Shown piece by piece: positions 1-5,606 of a stretch of 5,665 nt of DNA. The stretch is from an uncultured Treponema sp. (GTDB lineage: Bacteria; Spirochaetota; Spirochaetia; Treponematales; Treponemataceae), in contig CAMJAJ010000107.1 of NCBI GenBank assembly GCA_946403565.1, positions 1 through 5,665 on the forward strand. Reading direction: 5' to 3'. The position numbers were made by a program, and so were the translations under genes. Within the stretch, counting starts at the first letter, position 1, and the number at the start of each line of letters is the position of its first letter. The notes below the pieces were generated by a model that did not search any database, had not been told where the DNA came from, and saw only the letters and a program-made list of their open reading frames with translations.

Positions 1-6
1 CTCGGC

Positions 7-49
7 GGCATCCTCTAAAAACCGCTAAAAGCGAGTTTTTAGAGGTGCC
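7..49. repeat. 43-nt imperfect palindrome / hairpin
   Basis: The sequence folds into about 19 base pairs with two single-base bulges. GGCA (7-10) pairs with TGCC (46-49), CCTCTAAAAAC (12-22) pairs perfectly with GTTTTTAGAGG (35-45), and CGCT (23-26) pairs with AGCG (30-33) around an AAA loop; T11 and A34 are bulged. A short T run (51-54) follows on the + strand, so it could be the intrinsic terminator of a + strand gene lying left of the window. The length and near-perfection also fit a dispersed intergenic palindrome. Which of the two it is cannot be told from this window. Confidence 0.7.
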
Positions 50-82
50 CTTTTGCGAGTGCGCGCAGTGTCGATGTTTCTA

Positions 83-111
83 TTGAAAAATTCGGTAAAA
101 GGATATACAAT
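83..111 (+). promoter_or_regulatory. Promoter of the GAF/HD-GYP gene, near-leaderless
   Basis: A -35 element TTGAAA (83-88) and a -10 element TACAAT (106-111) are separated by exactly 17 bp, typical of a housekeeping sigma factor. The expected transcription start is about position 118, only two bases before the ATG at 120, so the mRNA would be almost leaderless. The AAAGGA at 98-103 would then lie in the promoter spacer and not act as a ribosome-binding site. The promoter in front of the esterase gene (3742-3770) shares TTGAAAAAT, the spacing and GGATATA(C/G)AAT with it, which supports the call. Confidence 0.6.
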
Positions 112-119
112 GAAGCAAA

Positions 120-1394
120 ATGTCTGATATCCATTTCAAACCGAACGAAAGCAAACTCAAGCAGATAACCGACATACGGCAGCAGCTGGCGACCATCAAG
201 GACATCGACATCCTGTTGGAGAACACCCTGACCGCCGCCCGGCAGATTGCCAATGCCGACGCGGGCTCCATATATGACTATGACGAGGGGAAGAACCTGC
301 TCAAGATCCTGTACAGCCAGAACGACACCCTGCAGCGCAGGCTTGCCCCGGGCGAGAAGCTGCCCTACGTGTCCTTCAGCATGACGGCAAACGTCCAGTC
401 CATCTCCGGCTACAGTGCGCTCAAGAAGTCCACCGTCAACATCCCCGACGTGTACAACATGGACGAATACATCATGGACGGGGACGGGCTGGTGAAGCGG
501 CCCTACAGCTTCAACAGCGAGAACGACGAGAAGAACAGCTATCATACCCAGTCCATGCTCACCATGCCCTTCTCCCTGTCCAACGGGAGCGTTCCCTGCG
601 TCATGCAGATCATCAACGCGAAGGACGAGTCCGGCCAGGTGATTCCGTTCAGCAAGGAGACCGAGTTCTACATCTCCTACTTTGCCGAGAGCGTCACCCA
701 GGTCTTTGAGCAGGCGTATTTTACCCAGCAGCTCATCGAACGCCTGGTCAAGATGGCCAACTACCGCGACCCCCGCGAGACCGGAGCCCACGTGGAGCGG
801 GTCTCCAGCTTCTCGCTGGAGATATACGACCGCTACGCCTCCAACACGGACATTCCCGAGAAGGAGCGGAACCGCTTCCGGGACAACCTCAAGCTGGCGG
901 CCAAGTGCCACGACGTCGGCAAGGTCGCCGTTTCCGACAAGATACTCAAGAAGCAGGGAATCCTGACGGACGAGGAGCGGGCCATCATGAAGGGGCACAC
1001 CTGCATCGGTGCGCAGATCTTCACGCCGGTGGAGACCGAGCTGGACAAGATGGCCCGGGACGTGTGCCTGCACCATCACGACCGCTGGGAGGGCGGGCCG
1101 GTCGGCTATCCCTCTGGATTTGACTATAATGAATACGAGGCCGAGACGACGATGCCCACGACGGTGGAGCAGGCCTTCTCTGGCGCGCAGATTCCCCTCG
1201 CGGCCCGCATCGTGGCCATTGCCGATGTCTACGACGCGCTCAGGCACCGGAGGTACTACAAGGCCGAGTGGTCGCTCGATGATACGCTGAATGAGTTCCG
1301 GAAGGAGTCGGGGCACCAGTTTGACCCGGAGCTTGTGGATGCCTTCATCCAGGTCATAGACCGCCTGGAGGCGATCAACAGGGCCATCTCCTAG
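120..1394 (+). CDS. GAF domain HD-GYP protein, probable cyclic-di-GMP phosphodiesterase
   Basis: A 424-residue soluble protein with no signal peptide or membrane segment. An N-terminal GAF-like sensor region (about residues 20-200) leads through a helix into an HD-GYP hydrolase domain (about 205-420). HD-GYP domains hydrolyse cyclic-di-GMP to pGpG or GMP at a two- or three-metal site. The expected residues are visible: E220 and H224 in the DPRETGAHVERV stretch, H264-D265 and K268 in CHDVGK, H293, H319-H320, the GYP at 329-331, and D369 in IADVYDAL. E220 lies four residues before H224, as in the trinuclear-iron members. It is unusual around GYP, with two extra residues before it and about 19 after it. 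ATG 120 is the only sensible start, because TGA at 111-113 closes the frame just upstream. It converges on the second HD-GYP gene and shares its terminator. The ligand of the GAF domain is unknown, and cyclic-di-GMP specificity is inferred from the family. Confidence 0.93.
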   Translation: MSDIHFKPNESKLKQITDIRQQLATIKDIDILLENTLTAARQIANADAGSIYDYDEGKNLLKILYSQNDTLQRRLAPGEKLPYVSFSMTANVQSISGYSALKKSTVNIPDVYNMDEYIMDGDGLVKRPYSFNSENDEKNSYHTQSMLTMPFSLSNGSVPCVMQIINAKDESGQVIPFSKETEFYISYFAESVTQVFEQAYFTQQLIERLVKMANYRDPRETGAHVERVSSFSLEIYDRYASNTDIPEKERNRFRDNLKLAAKCHDVGKVAVSDKILKKQGILTDEERAIMKGHTCIGAQIFTPVETELDKMARDVCLHHHDRWEGGPVGYPSGFDYNEYEAETTMPTTVEQAFSGAQIPLAARIVAIADVYDALRHRRYYKAEWSLDDTLNEFRKESGHQFDPELVDAFIQVIDRLEAINRAIS

Positions 1395-1435
1395 TCCTCT
1401 CACCGCCTTCTGCAGGTCTAGCCCCCGGTACGAAT

Positions 1436-1467
1436 AAAAAAGGCCATCCGACAGGATGGCCTTTTTT
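1436..1467. terminator. Bidirectional intrinsic terminator
   Basis: A perfect 14-bp inverted repeat: six A followed by GGCCATCC (1436-1449), a GACA loop (1450-1453), and GGATGGCC followed by six T (1454-1467). On either strand it reads as a GC-rich hairpin followed by a U run. It lies between the stop codons of two convergent genes (TAG ending at 1394 on +, TAA at 1472-1474 on -), so it should stop transcription from both sides. Confidence 0.93.
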
Positions 1468-1471
1468 GTCC

Positions 1472-2785
1472 TTATTTCGTTTCCGCTGACTTTTTGATGG
1501 CCTTGAGCACGTCGTCCACCTCGTTCTTGTTCAGGACGCGCATGATCTTGATCTTCGTTCCGTCAATCTGGAAGGGCTGCTCCTCGGTTCCCGTGCTGAC
1601 GACCTGTACGAAGGGGGTCTTCGGGTTGCCTTCGGTCACGTCCACCACCTGGGCTACCTTTCCATTGGACAGGTAGACGTAGACTCCTATCGGGTAGAGG
1701 GAGATGCTGTACAGCAGGGCCTTGGTTATCGTGTCGTCGTACTGGCGGTTGCTGTTGCGCACCAGCTCAATCAGGGCCTCGAAGGTGGACCGTTCGTCGC
1801 GGTATTCACGCGGGGCAGAGATGGCCTCGAAGGAACAGGCGAGGGCGATTATCTTGGCATAGATGGAGATCTTGTCTCCCGTGAGGTGACGGGGATAACC
1901 GGAGCCGTTCATCCGCTCGTGATGCTCCACGACGGCAATCTGGATGTTCAGGGAGAAGCCCGCCTCCTTCAGGATGTTGAAGCTGACGAAGGGGTGGGTG
2001 TTTATCGCCGCCTTCTCCCGCGTGGAGAGGGGCCTGTCGGTTATGTAGAGCTGCGGGGGCAGCAGGATCATGCCTATCTCATGCAGCATGCAGGCCGTGG
2101 CCAGCTCCACCTGCTTGTCATCAGGAAAGTGGAGCTGCTGGGCAATCGCGATGGAGATTATCGTGCTGCGGAGGCTGTGGTTGACGAGGAAGTTCTCCTC
2201 TTTCATCTCAGGGGTGGAGAGTATCCTGAGTGCGTGCCTCCGGTTGCTGCGCACGAAGGCGCAGAGCTCGGCCATCTTCTGCATTATTTCCTGGTTCTTG
2301 AAGGCCTTGTTTGTCGCGTAGAAGTTGTACACCGCGCTGATGTACTCGGCGAAGCTGCGGTAGGTGACCTTTGCCTTTTCGTAGTCCTCCCCGTTCATGG
2401 AGAGGTCGCCCGTTTCCTCCGCCGGTTCTTCGGCTGCCGGCGCCTTGCCGGCTGCGGCCCTCGGCTGGGCGGGCTTTTCTCCCGGTCCGCCGTTGATGAA
2501 GTCGTTTACGTCTACGGTCTCGGTCTTGGCATCTATGTCCGCCACCACCTTGCTGGGGATCGTCTTTGCGCCAGCCCCGCCTGCGGCGGCTTCCTGCGGA
2601 ATCGGTACGGTGGCGACCGCCTTGCCGTCGGTATACACCTCTTCAAAGCTCCAGTCCGCAAGGTCTTTCAGCTGGTCTTCTGAGAAGACGCAGCCAGAGG
2701 GGAGGAGTAGAAAGTCCTTGTCCAGCATCACGTCGGCTGAAAATTTCTGCTCTGTAGTAATTGAATTTGTTTTAACAGCGTTCAT
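1472..2785 (-). CDS. Degenerate HD-GYP domain protein
   Basis: The protein is 437 residues from ATG 2785, chosen because an AGAGGG ribosome-binding site lies just ahead; a GTG at 2812 adds nine residues but sits at the predicted mRNA 5' end. Numbering here counts from that GTG. Residues 30-65 resemble the small N-terminal domain found in some HD-GYP proteins (DUF3391-like, tentative). An Ala/Pro/Glu-rich linker (about 70-140) follows, then the HD-GYP domain (about 150-370) and the usual C-terminal tail with YPIGVYVYLSNG. GYP is intact (305-307, in HHERMNGSGYP), as are H212, H244, H273 and H297-H298. The HD pair is HE (E245), the lysine of HDxGK is M248, the metal-binding Asp of the aDvyDA motif is C326, and no Glu lies four residues before H212. 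It may bind cyclic-di-GMP without hydrolysing it, or hydrolyse it poorly. No signal peptide, so cytoplasmic. Confidence 0.92.
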   Translation of the reverse strand: MNAVKTNSITTEQKFSADVMLDKDFLLLPSGCVFSEDQLKDLADWSFEEVYTDGKAVATVPIPQEAAAGGAGAKTIPSKVVADIDAKTETVDVNDFINGGPGEKPAQPRAAAGKAPAAEEPAEETGDLSMNGEDYEKAKVTYRSFAEYISAVYNFYATNKAFKNQEIMQKMAELCAFVRSNRRHALRILSTPEMKEENFLVNHSLRSTIISIAIAQQLHFPDDKQVELATACMLHEIGMILLPPQLYITDRPLSTREKAAINTHPFVSFNILKEAGFSLNIQIAVVEHHERMNGSGYPRHLTGDKISIYAKIIALACSFEAISAPREYRDERSTFEALIELVRNSNRQYDDTITKALLYSISLYPIGVYVYLSNGKVAQVVDVTEGNPKTPFVQVVSTGTEEQPFQIDGTKIKIMRVLNKNEVDDVLKAIKKSAETK

Positions 2786-2794
2786 ACTTTCCCT

Positions 2795-2816
2795 CTTTGT
2801 CTTTATCGGCACAAAG
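2795..2816 (-). promoter_or_regulatory. Small hairpin in the leader of the degenerate HD-GYP gene
   Basis: CTTTGT (2795-2800) and ACAAAG (2811-2816) form a 6-bp inverted repeat with a 10-nt loop in the predicted 5' leader. One arm touches the AGAGGG ribosome-binding site (2791-2796) by two bases, so folding could slightly limit ribosome access. The stem is AT-rich and short, and may be chance. Confidence 0.25.
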
Positions 2817-2823
2817 TCGCCAG

Positions 2824-2829
2824 ATTATA
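2824..2829 (-). promoter_or_regulatory. -10 element for the degenerate HD-GYP gene
   Basis: A perfect TATAAT on the - strand lies 38 bp before the ATG at 2785. It predicts a transcription start near 2817 and a leader of about 32 nt that includes the AGAGGG ribosome-binding site. No good -35 hexamer is found 16-18 bp upstream, where the sequence overlaps the terminator hairpin of the preceding esterase gene. The promoter may be weak or depend on an activator. Confidence 0.5.
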
Positions 2830-2842
2830 AACCGAGCCATGC

Positions 2843-2868
2843 AAAAATCCCGGCGCTTCCTGCCGGAA
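2843..2868 (-). terminator. Intrinsic terminator of the esterase gene
   Basis: Read on the - strand, TTCCGGC pairs with GCCGGGA over seven base pairs (one G-U) around a 7-nt loop and is followed at once by five T. The hairpin begins 16 nt after the esterase stop codon at 2884-2886. It separates that transcript from the downstream HD-GYP gene, which has its own -10 element. Confidence 0.82.
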
Positions 2869-2883
2869 TGTCCCCGAACTGCC

Positions 2884-3732
2884 TTACGGGTCTGCCTTGA
2901 ACAGGCCGTCCAGAAATTTCTTGAAGAGCTCCGGCCAGATGGCGACGTCGTCCTCCACCAGGGCCGGGGTTCCCGCGCTCTCCCTGCTTGCCAGGCTCAG
3001 CCCGTGGCAGCCGGAGCGGAATATGTGGCTTTCGAACGGCACCCCGTGCTCCGCCAGCGCCGACGTGAACAGCAGGGTGTTCTGCACGGGAACGCAGTCG
3101 TCATCCGCCGTATGCCAGATGAAGGTCGGTGGGGTGGAGGCGGACACGTTCTTTTCGAGCGAGGCCTTGTCCATCAGCTGCGAGATGCCGTATTTTCCTC
3201 CAAGGAGGTTTGCGATGGAGCCCTGGTGGGCGAACTTTCCCGAGCTGATGACCGGATAGCCGAGGAGCAGGGCGTTCGGCCGCACGTCCTCGCGCCCGTA
3301 GGGGAGGTGCTGTTCCACCATGCCGGAGTCCCACCAGACGCCGAGGCTTGCCGCCAGGTGTCCGCCGGCGGAAAAACCGCAGGCCACGATCTTGTCAGGG
3401 TCGCTGTTGAGCTCCTTCGCGTGCTTCCTGATGTAGTAGACTGCCTCGCAGAGGTCCAGGAAGGCTGCCGGAAAGTCCATCGGTGCCACGGAATAGTCCA
3501 GCACGCAGGCGTTGTATCCCAGCGCCATCATGCGCAGGGCGACCGGCTCCGCCTCCCGGAAGCTCTTGAAGCCGTAGGCCCCGCCGGGACAGATCACAAG
3601 CATCGGGCGGCGGCGGTTCCTGTCTATTTCGTCGTTGTTTTCAATTATGTACGCCTGCATCGAGGGGGAAAAGCGTTTCTCCGTCCCTCCCCCGATTTCC
3701 CTTGCGGGCAGCTCTATCCTCTTGTGCACCAT
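2884..3732 (-). CDS. Alpha/beta-hydrolase, acetylesterase type
   Basis: A 282-residue cytoplasmic protein of the alpha/beta-hydrolase fold, the usual length for acetylxylan-esterase-like and BD-FAE-type serine esterases. The PGGAYGF motif (49-55) matches the oxyanion-hole HGGG region. The nucleophile elbow GFSAGG places Ser at 121, the acid is probably D211 in TADDDCVPVQN, and the catalytic His is H243 in CHGLS. No signal peptide or transmembrane segment is seen, so any substrate would be acted on inside the cell, for example acetylated sugars or short oligosaccharides after uptake; this is inferred and not shown. ATG 3732 is preferred because the N-terminus looks like the family's. GTG at 3729 is a possible start: AAAGG ends only two bases before the ATG, which is too close for normal Shine-Dalgarno use. 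The gene has its own promoter and terminator, so it is probably monocistronic. Exact substrate unknown. Confidence 0.92.
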   Translation of the reverse strand: MVHKRIELPAREIGGGTEKRFSPSMQAYIIENNDEIDRNRRRPMLVICPGGAYGFKSFREAEPVALRMMALGYNACVLDYSVAPMDFPAAFLDLCEAVYYIRKHAKELNSDPDKIVACGFSAGGHLAASLGVWWDSGMVEQHLPYGREDVRPNALLLGYPVISSGKFAHQGSIANLLGGKYGISQLMDKASLEKNVSASTPPTFIWHTADDDCVPVQNTLLFTSALAEHGVPFESHIFRSGCHGLSLASRESAGTPALVEDDVAIWPELFKKFLDGLFKADP

Positions 3733-3741
3733 GTCCTTTCT

Positions 3742-3770
3742 ATTCTATATCCAATCCCCAGATTTTTCAA
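3742..3770 (-). promoter_or_regulatory. Promoter of the esterase gene, near-leaderless
   Basis: On the - strand, TTGAAA (3765-3770) and TAGAAT (3742-3747) are spaced by 17 bp. The expected transcription start is about 3735, leaving roughly three bases before the ATG at 3732. It shares TTGAAAAAT, a 9-base variable stretch, then GGATATA and AAT with the promoter at 83-111, in identical spacing. It begins eight bases beyond the stop codon of the putative small gene at 3778-3978. Confidence 0.65.
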
Positions 3771-3777
3771 GGGTGAA

Positions 3778-3978
3778 TCAGCCCCGCTCCCTGCGTCTTA
3801 GAATGCGGCGGGGATACAGCAGGCCCTTGGGGGCGGCAGACAGGGGGATTGCATGCAGCCTGGGGTACTTGATCCCTGCCCTCCTGCGGAGCCTCCTCCG
3901 CGTCAGGCGGGACTGCGCCTGTGTCCCCGTGCGGAATCGCAGGAACAGGGCGGCCGCCATGACTTTTGCGAATTTCAT
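3778..3978 (-). CDS. Putative small arginine-rich protein
   Basis: A possible 66-residue protein, not recognised. For it: ATG 3978 is preceded by GTGAGG with six bases spacing, a good ribosome-binding site, and about 80% of its codons end in G or C, as in the neighbours. The N-terminus has a short hydrophobic patch (VMAAALFL). The rest is extremely basic, with about 16 Arg and 4 Lys against one Glu, and Arg clusters such as TRRRLRRR. Against it: Arg-rich products are common when GC-rich non-coding DNA is translated, no family is recognisable, and I find no convincing promoter ahead of it. If real, it may be a nucleic-acid-binding or membrane-active peptide, but no function can be assigned. 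An in-frame extension to ATG 4062 is possible but lacks support. Confidence 0.35.
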   Translation of the reverse strand: MKFAKVMAAALFLRFRTGTQAQSRLTRRRLRRRAGIKYPRLHAIPLSAAPKGLLYPRRILRRRERG

Positions 3979-4198
3979 GAAAAACCTCACTTTTTGTGTA
4001 TGCCCCGAAGCATACCGGAATCCCGCCCCGTGAACCATTCCGTTCTGCGAAAATTCCGCCATTTCGTGCGCTTTTCATGTTCCTTGCCGGTCGTGCCGCT
4101 CGGCCCGGTCAGGCGGGAAGGCCTCTGCCGCCGTGTTTCTTGTCTGCCTCTTGGCCGCCGCGCGTTCAGTCTGCCTTCCGGCGCTGACAGCCGCGGCC
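3979..4198. other. GC-rich intergenic stretch without a convincing gene
   Basis: These 220 bases between the end of the serine-hydrolase gene and the small putative gene contain open frames on both strands, but none with a good start, ribosome-binding site or recognisable product. The only clear structure is the hairpin at 3998-4015. No intrinsic terminator with a T run is seen after the hydrolase stop codon at 4199, so that transcript may end by Rho or read into the small frame. Confidence 0.5.
3998..4015. repeat. Short inverted repeat before the small putative gene
   Basis: GTATGC (3998-4003) and GCATAC (4010-4015) form a perfect 6-bp stem with a 6-nt loop. It lies about ten bases upstream of the GTGAGG ribosome-binding site of the putative gene at 3778-3978. 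No T run follows on either strand, so it is not a canonical terminator. It may be an mRNA structure or an operator. Confidence 0.45.
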
Positions 4199-5377
4199 TT
4201 ACAGGGCCGTATAGATGATGTTCTTGATCTTGCGGGCGACGGGGGAAAGGCCCGTGTCCACCCGCTGCATCATGAGCACCGTCGTCAGCTCGTTCGCGGG
4301 GTCCACCATCATGAATGTTCCCAGCCAGCCGTCCCAGCCGAACTCACCCTTTGTGCTTATGGTCAGGCTCTGTCCCGGCTCCTTCATGACGCGCATGAGG
4401 TTTGCATAGCTGTAGCCCGGCAGGTGGGGCTGCATGCGGTCAAATGCCTTCTGCTGCCTCCTGTCCAGCAGCCCGGAGCCCAGGAAGGCCGCCGCCCCCT
4501 CCTTGAGCACGCGGGTGCCGCCGGAGCTGCCCTTGCCGAGCAGCATCAGGCAGAACTTCATGTAGTCGTCCACGGTGGAGGCGAGTCCCGCCCCGCCGGA
4601 CTCGAACTTCGGCGGCTTCCTCATGCTGTTGGACACGCCGAGCCTGTTGTCCGTGAACAGCCTGCATGTACCGTCGGAGCAGTCGTAGACCTTGGCGAGC
4701 CGGGCCTGCTTCTGCTCGGGCACATAGAAGGCCGTGTCGTCCATTCCGAGCGGGGCGAAGATCTTCTCCTTCAGGAAGTCGGAGAACCGCATGCCCGCGG
4801 CCTTCTCTATGACCGCCCCCATCACGTCGGCGGAAAGCCCGTATTCCCAGCTGCTTCCCGGCACGAATGCGAGCGGGAGGAAGCCCATGAGGGAGGCGAA
4901 CTCCACGGTGTCCATGCAGTCGTCCGAGTCCGCCTTGTCCGAAAGCTCCTCCAGCAGCTCCGACGTCCGCTTCCTGCCTTCGTCAGAATCGCCTCCGTAG
5001 GTGAGGCCGCTCGTCATGTTCATCAGGTCCTTCAGGGTGACCTGCCGGGGGGACTTCTTCACCTTTCCGTTCCTGTCGCAGTAGCTGACCCGGGAGAACT
5101 CCGGTATGTAGCTGGAAAGGTCCTCCATGAGGTCCAGCTTTCCCTCCTGCAGCAGGACCATCGCCGCCACGGAGGTGATGGGCTTGCTCATCGAGTACAT
5201 GCGGCATATTGTGTTGCGTGAGAAGGGGACCTTGTTCTCCAGGTCGGCGAATCCTGCCTGCCAGTAGCCCTGTTCCCGGCCTCCCTGGAACACCAGGCAG
5301 CTTGCCCCGGCGAGGAAATGGGAGTCCACGGCTCCGTCCAGTACCGACTGTATGCGTGAAAGATGTGATGTGTCCAT
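4199..5377 (-). CDS. Class C beta-lactamase-like serine hydrolase (EstB type)
   Basis: A 392-residue protein of the beta-lactamase / penicillin-binding-protein-like serine hydrolase family, which includes class C beta-lactamases, EstB-type esterases and D-aminopeptidases. The SxxK motif is S62-M-S-K65 within YSMSKP, the expected nucleophile and general base. The second-motif tyrosine is Y179 in WEYGLSADV. The third motif is the GWDGWLGT region (347-354), where true beta-lactamases have KTG. This, the length and the absence of a signal peptide fit a cytoplasmic esterase better than a periplasmic beta-lactamase, so antibiotic resistance should not be inferred from the family name. GGAGG sits five bases before ATG 5377, which fixes the start. 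A promoter lies just upstream, and a poly-G tract beyond it. Substrate unknown. Confidence 0.93.
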   Translation of the reverse strand: MDTSHLSRIQSVLDGAVDSHFLAGASCLVFQGGREQGYWQAGFADLENKVPFSRNTICRMYSMSKPITSVAAMVLLQEGKLDLMEDLSSYIPEFSRVSYCDRNGKVKKSPRQVTLKDLMNMTSGLTYGGDSDEGRKRTSELLEELSDKADSDDCMDTVEFASLMGFLPLAFVPGSSWEYGLSADVMGAVIEKAAGMRFSDFLKEKIFAPLGMDDTAFYVPEQKQARLAKVYDCSDGTCRLFTDNRLGVSNSMRKPPKFESGGAGLASTVDDYMKFCLMLLGKGSSGGTRVLKEGAAAFLGSGLLDRRQQKAFDRMQPHLPGYSYANLMRVMKEPGQSLTISTKGEFGWDGWLGTFMMVDPANELTTVLMMQRVDTGLSPVARKIKNIIYTAL

Positions 5378-5397
5378 GCGTTCCTCCGTATTCTTAC

Positions 5398-5426
5398 AGT
5401 ATAGGCCATCTCTAGGAACTGAGCAA
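5398..5426 (-). promoter_or_regulatory. Promoter of the serine-hydrolase gene
   Basis: On the - strand, TTGCTC (5421-5426) and TATACT (5398-5403) are separated by 17 bp. The expected transcription start is near 5391, giving a leader of about 14 nt that just contains the GGAGG ribosome-binding site (5383-5387). The -10 is strong and the -35 matches only in its TTG. The (GTGC)3 and G10 tracts begin about 30 bp upstream of the -35. Confidence 0.65.
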
Positions 5427-5454
5427 GCCCGTTTTTATGAGGCTGGTCCCACAC

Positions 5455-5476
5455 GTGCGTGCGTGCGGGGGGGGGG
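5455..5476. repeat. (GTGC)3 microsatellite followed by G10 tract
   Basis: Three tandem GTGC units (5455-5466) run directly into ten consecutive G (5467-5476), the longest homopolymer in the window. The tract is intergenic, with its near end 40 bp upstream of the -35 element of the serine-hydrolase gene and beyond the terminator of the preceding gene. G runs of this length are prone to slipped-strand mispairing. In Treponema pallidum, poly-G tracts ahead of some tpr genes are known to vary and alter expression. Variation here is an inference. Confidence 0.85.
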
Positions 5477-5533
5477 AAATACCGACGGGGAAGCTGCCGG
5501 ATGGAAAGAGCCGAATGCGAACTGCCGCGGTGC

Positions 5534-5567
5534 AAAAAAAGACCCCCGCCAGACTCGCTGACGGGGG
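5534..5567 (-). terminator. Intrinsic terminator of the gene at the right edge
   Basis: CCCCCG (5543-5548) pairs with CGGGGG (5562-5567), extended by CAG/CTG (5550-5552 with 5558-5560) across one mismatch, with a 5-nt loop. On the - strand the hairpin is followed by TC and then seven T (5534-5540). It lies about 40 bp after the stop codon at 5607-5609 and ends that transcript before the serine-hydrolase promoter. Confidence 0.88.
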
Positions 5568-5606
5568 CCGCTTCGTTTAATCAGTTATGGTCCGGAAGGA
5601 CGCTGC

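Noticed and set aside
110..127. Five-codon leader ORF (MKQNV) with AAAGGA ahead, overlapping the start of the GAF/HD-GYP gene
   Set aside because: The AAAGGA and the ATG at 110 fall within the promoter predicted at 83-111, whose start site would be near 118, so the leader ORF would not be transcribed. It would become relevant if a more upstream transcription start were mapped.
39..1403. Long open frame on the - strand opposite the GAF/HD-GYP gene
   Set aside because: It mirrors the real gene; its product has no recognisable domain, while the + strand frame has complete HD-GYP motifs. High GC at third positions keeps the opposite strand open.
1886..2683. Open frame on the + strand inside the degenerate HD-GYP gene
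   Set aside because: It is antisense to a clear protein family member, shows no domain and has no ribosome-binding site that I can see.
2797..3801. Long + strand open frame across the esterase gene
   Set aside because: It is antisense to the esterase, whose catalytic motifs are unambiguous, and the product looks like reverse-complement noise.
4133..5221. Long + strand open frame across the serine-hydrolase gene
   Set aside because: It is antisense to a gene with clear SxxK and GWDGW motifs, and its His/Leu/Val/Gly-rich product matches no family.
4199..5377. Antibiotic-resistance beta-lactamase
   Set aside because: There is no signal peptide and the third motif is GWDGW-like instead of KTG, so an EstB-type esterase or peptidase is more likely.
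5188..5561. Frames running over the 5' end of the serine-hydrolase gene and the G10 tract on both strands, suggesting a phase-variable coding region
   Set aside because: The hydrolase frame is closed by an in-frame TAA upstream of its ATG (near 5436), and the other frames lack family resemblance. The G10 tract is better read as intergenic.
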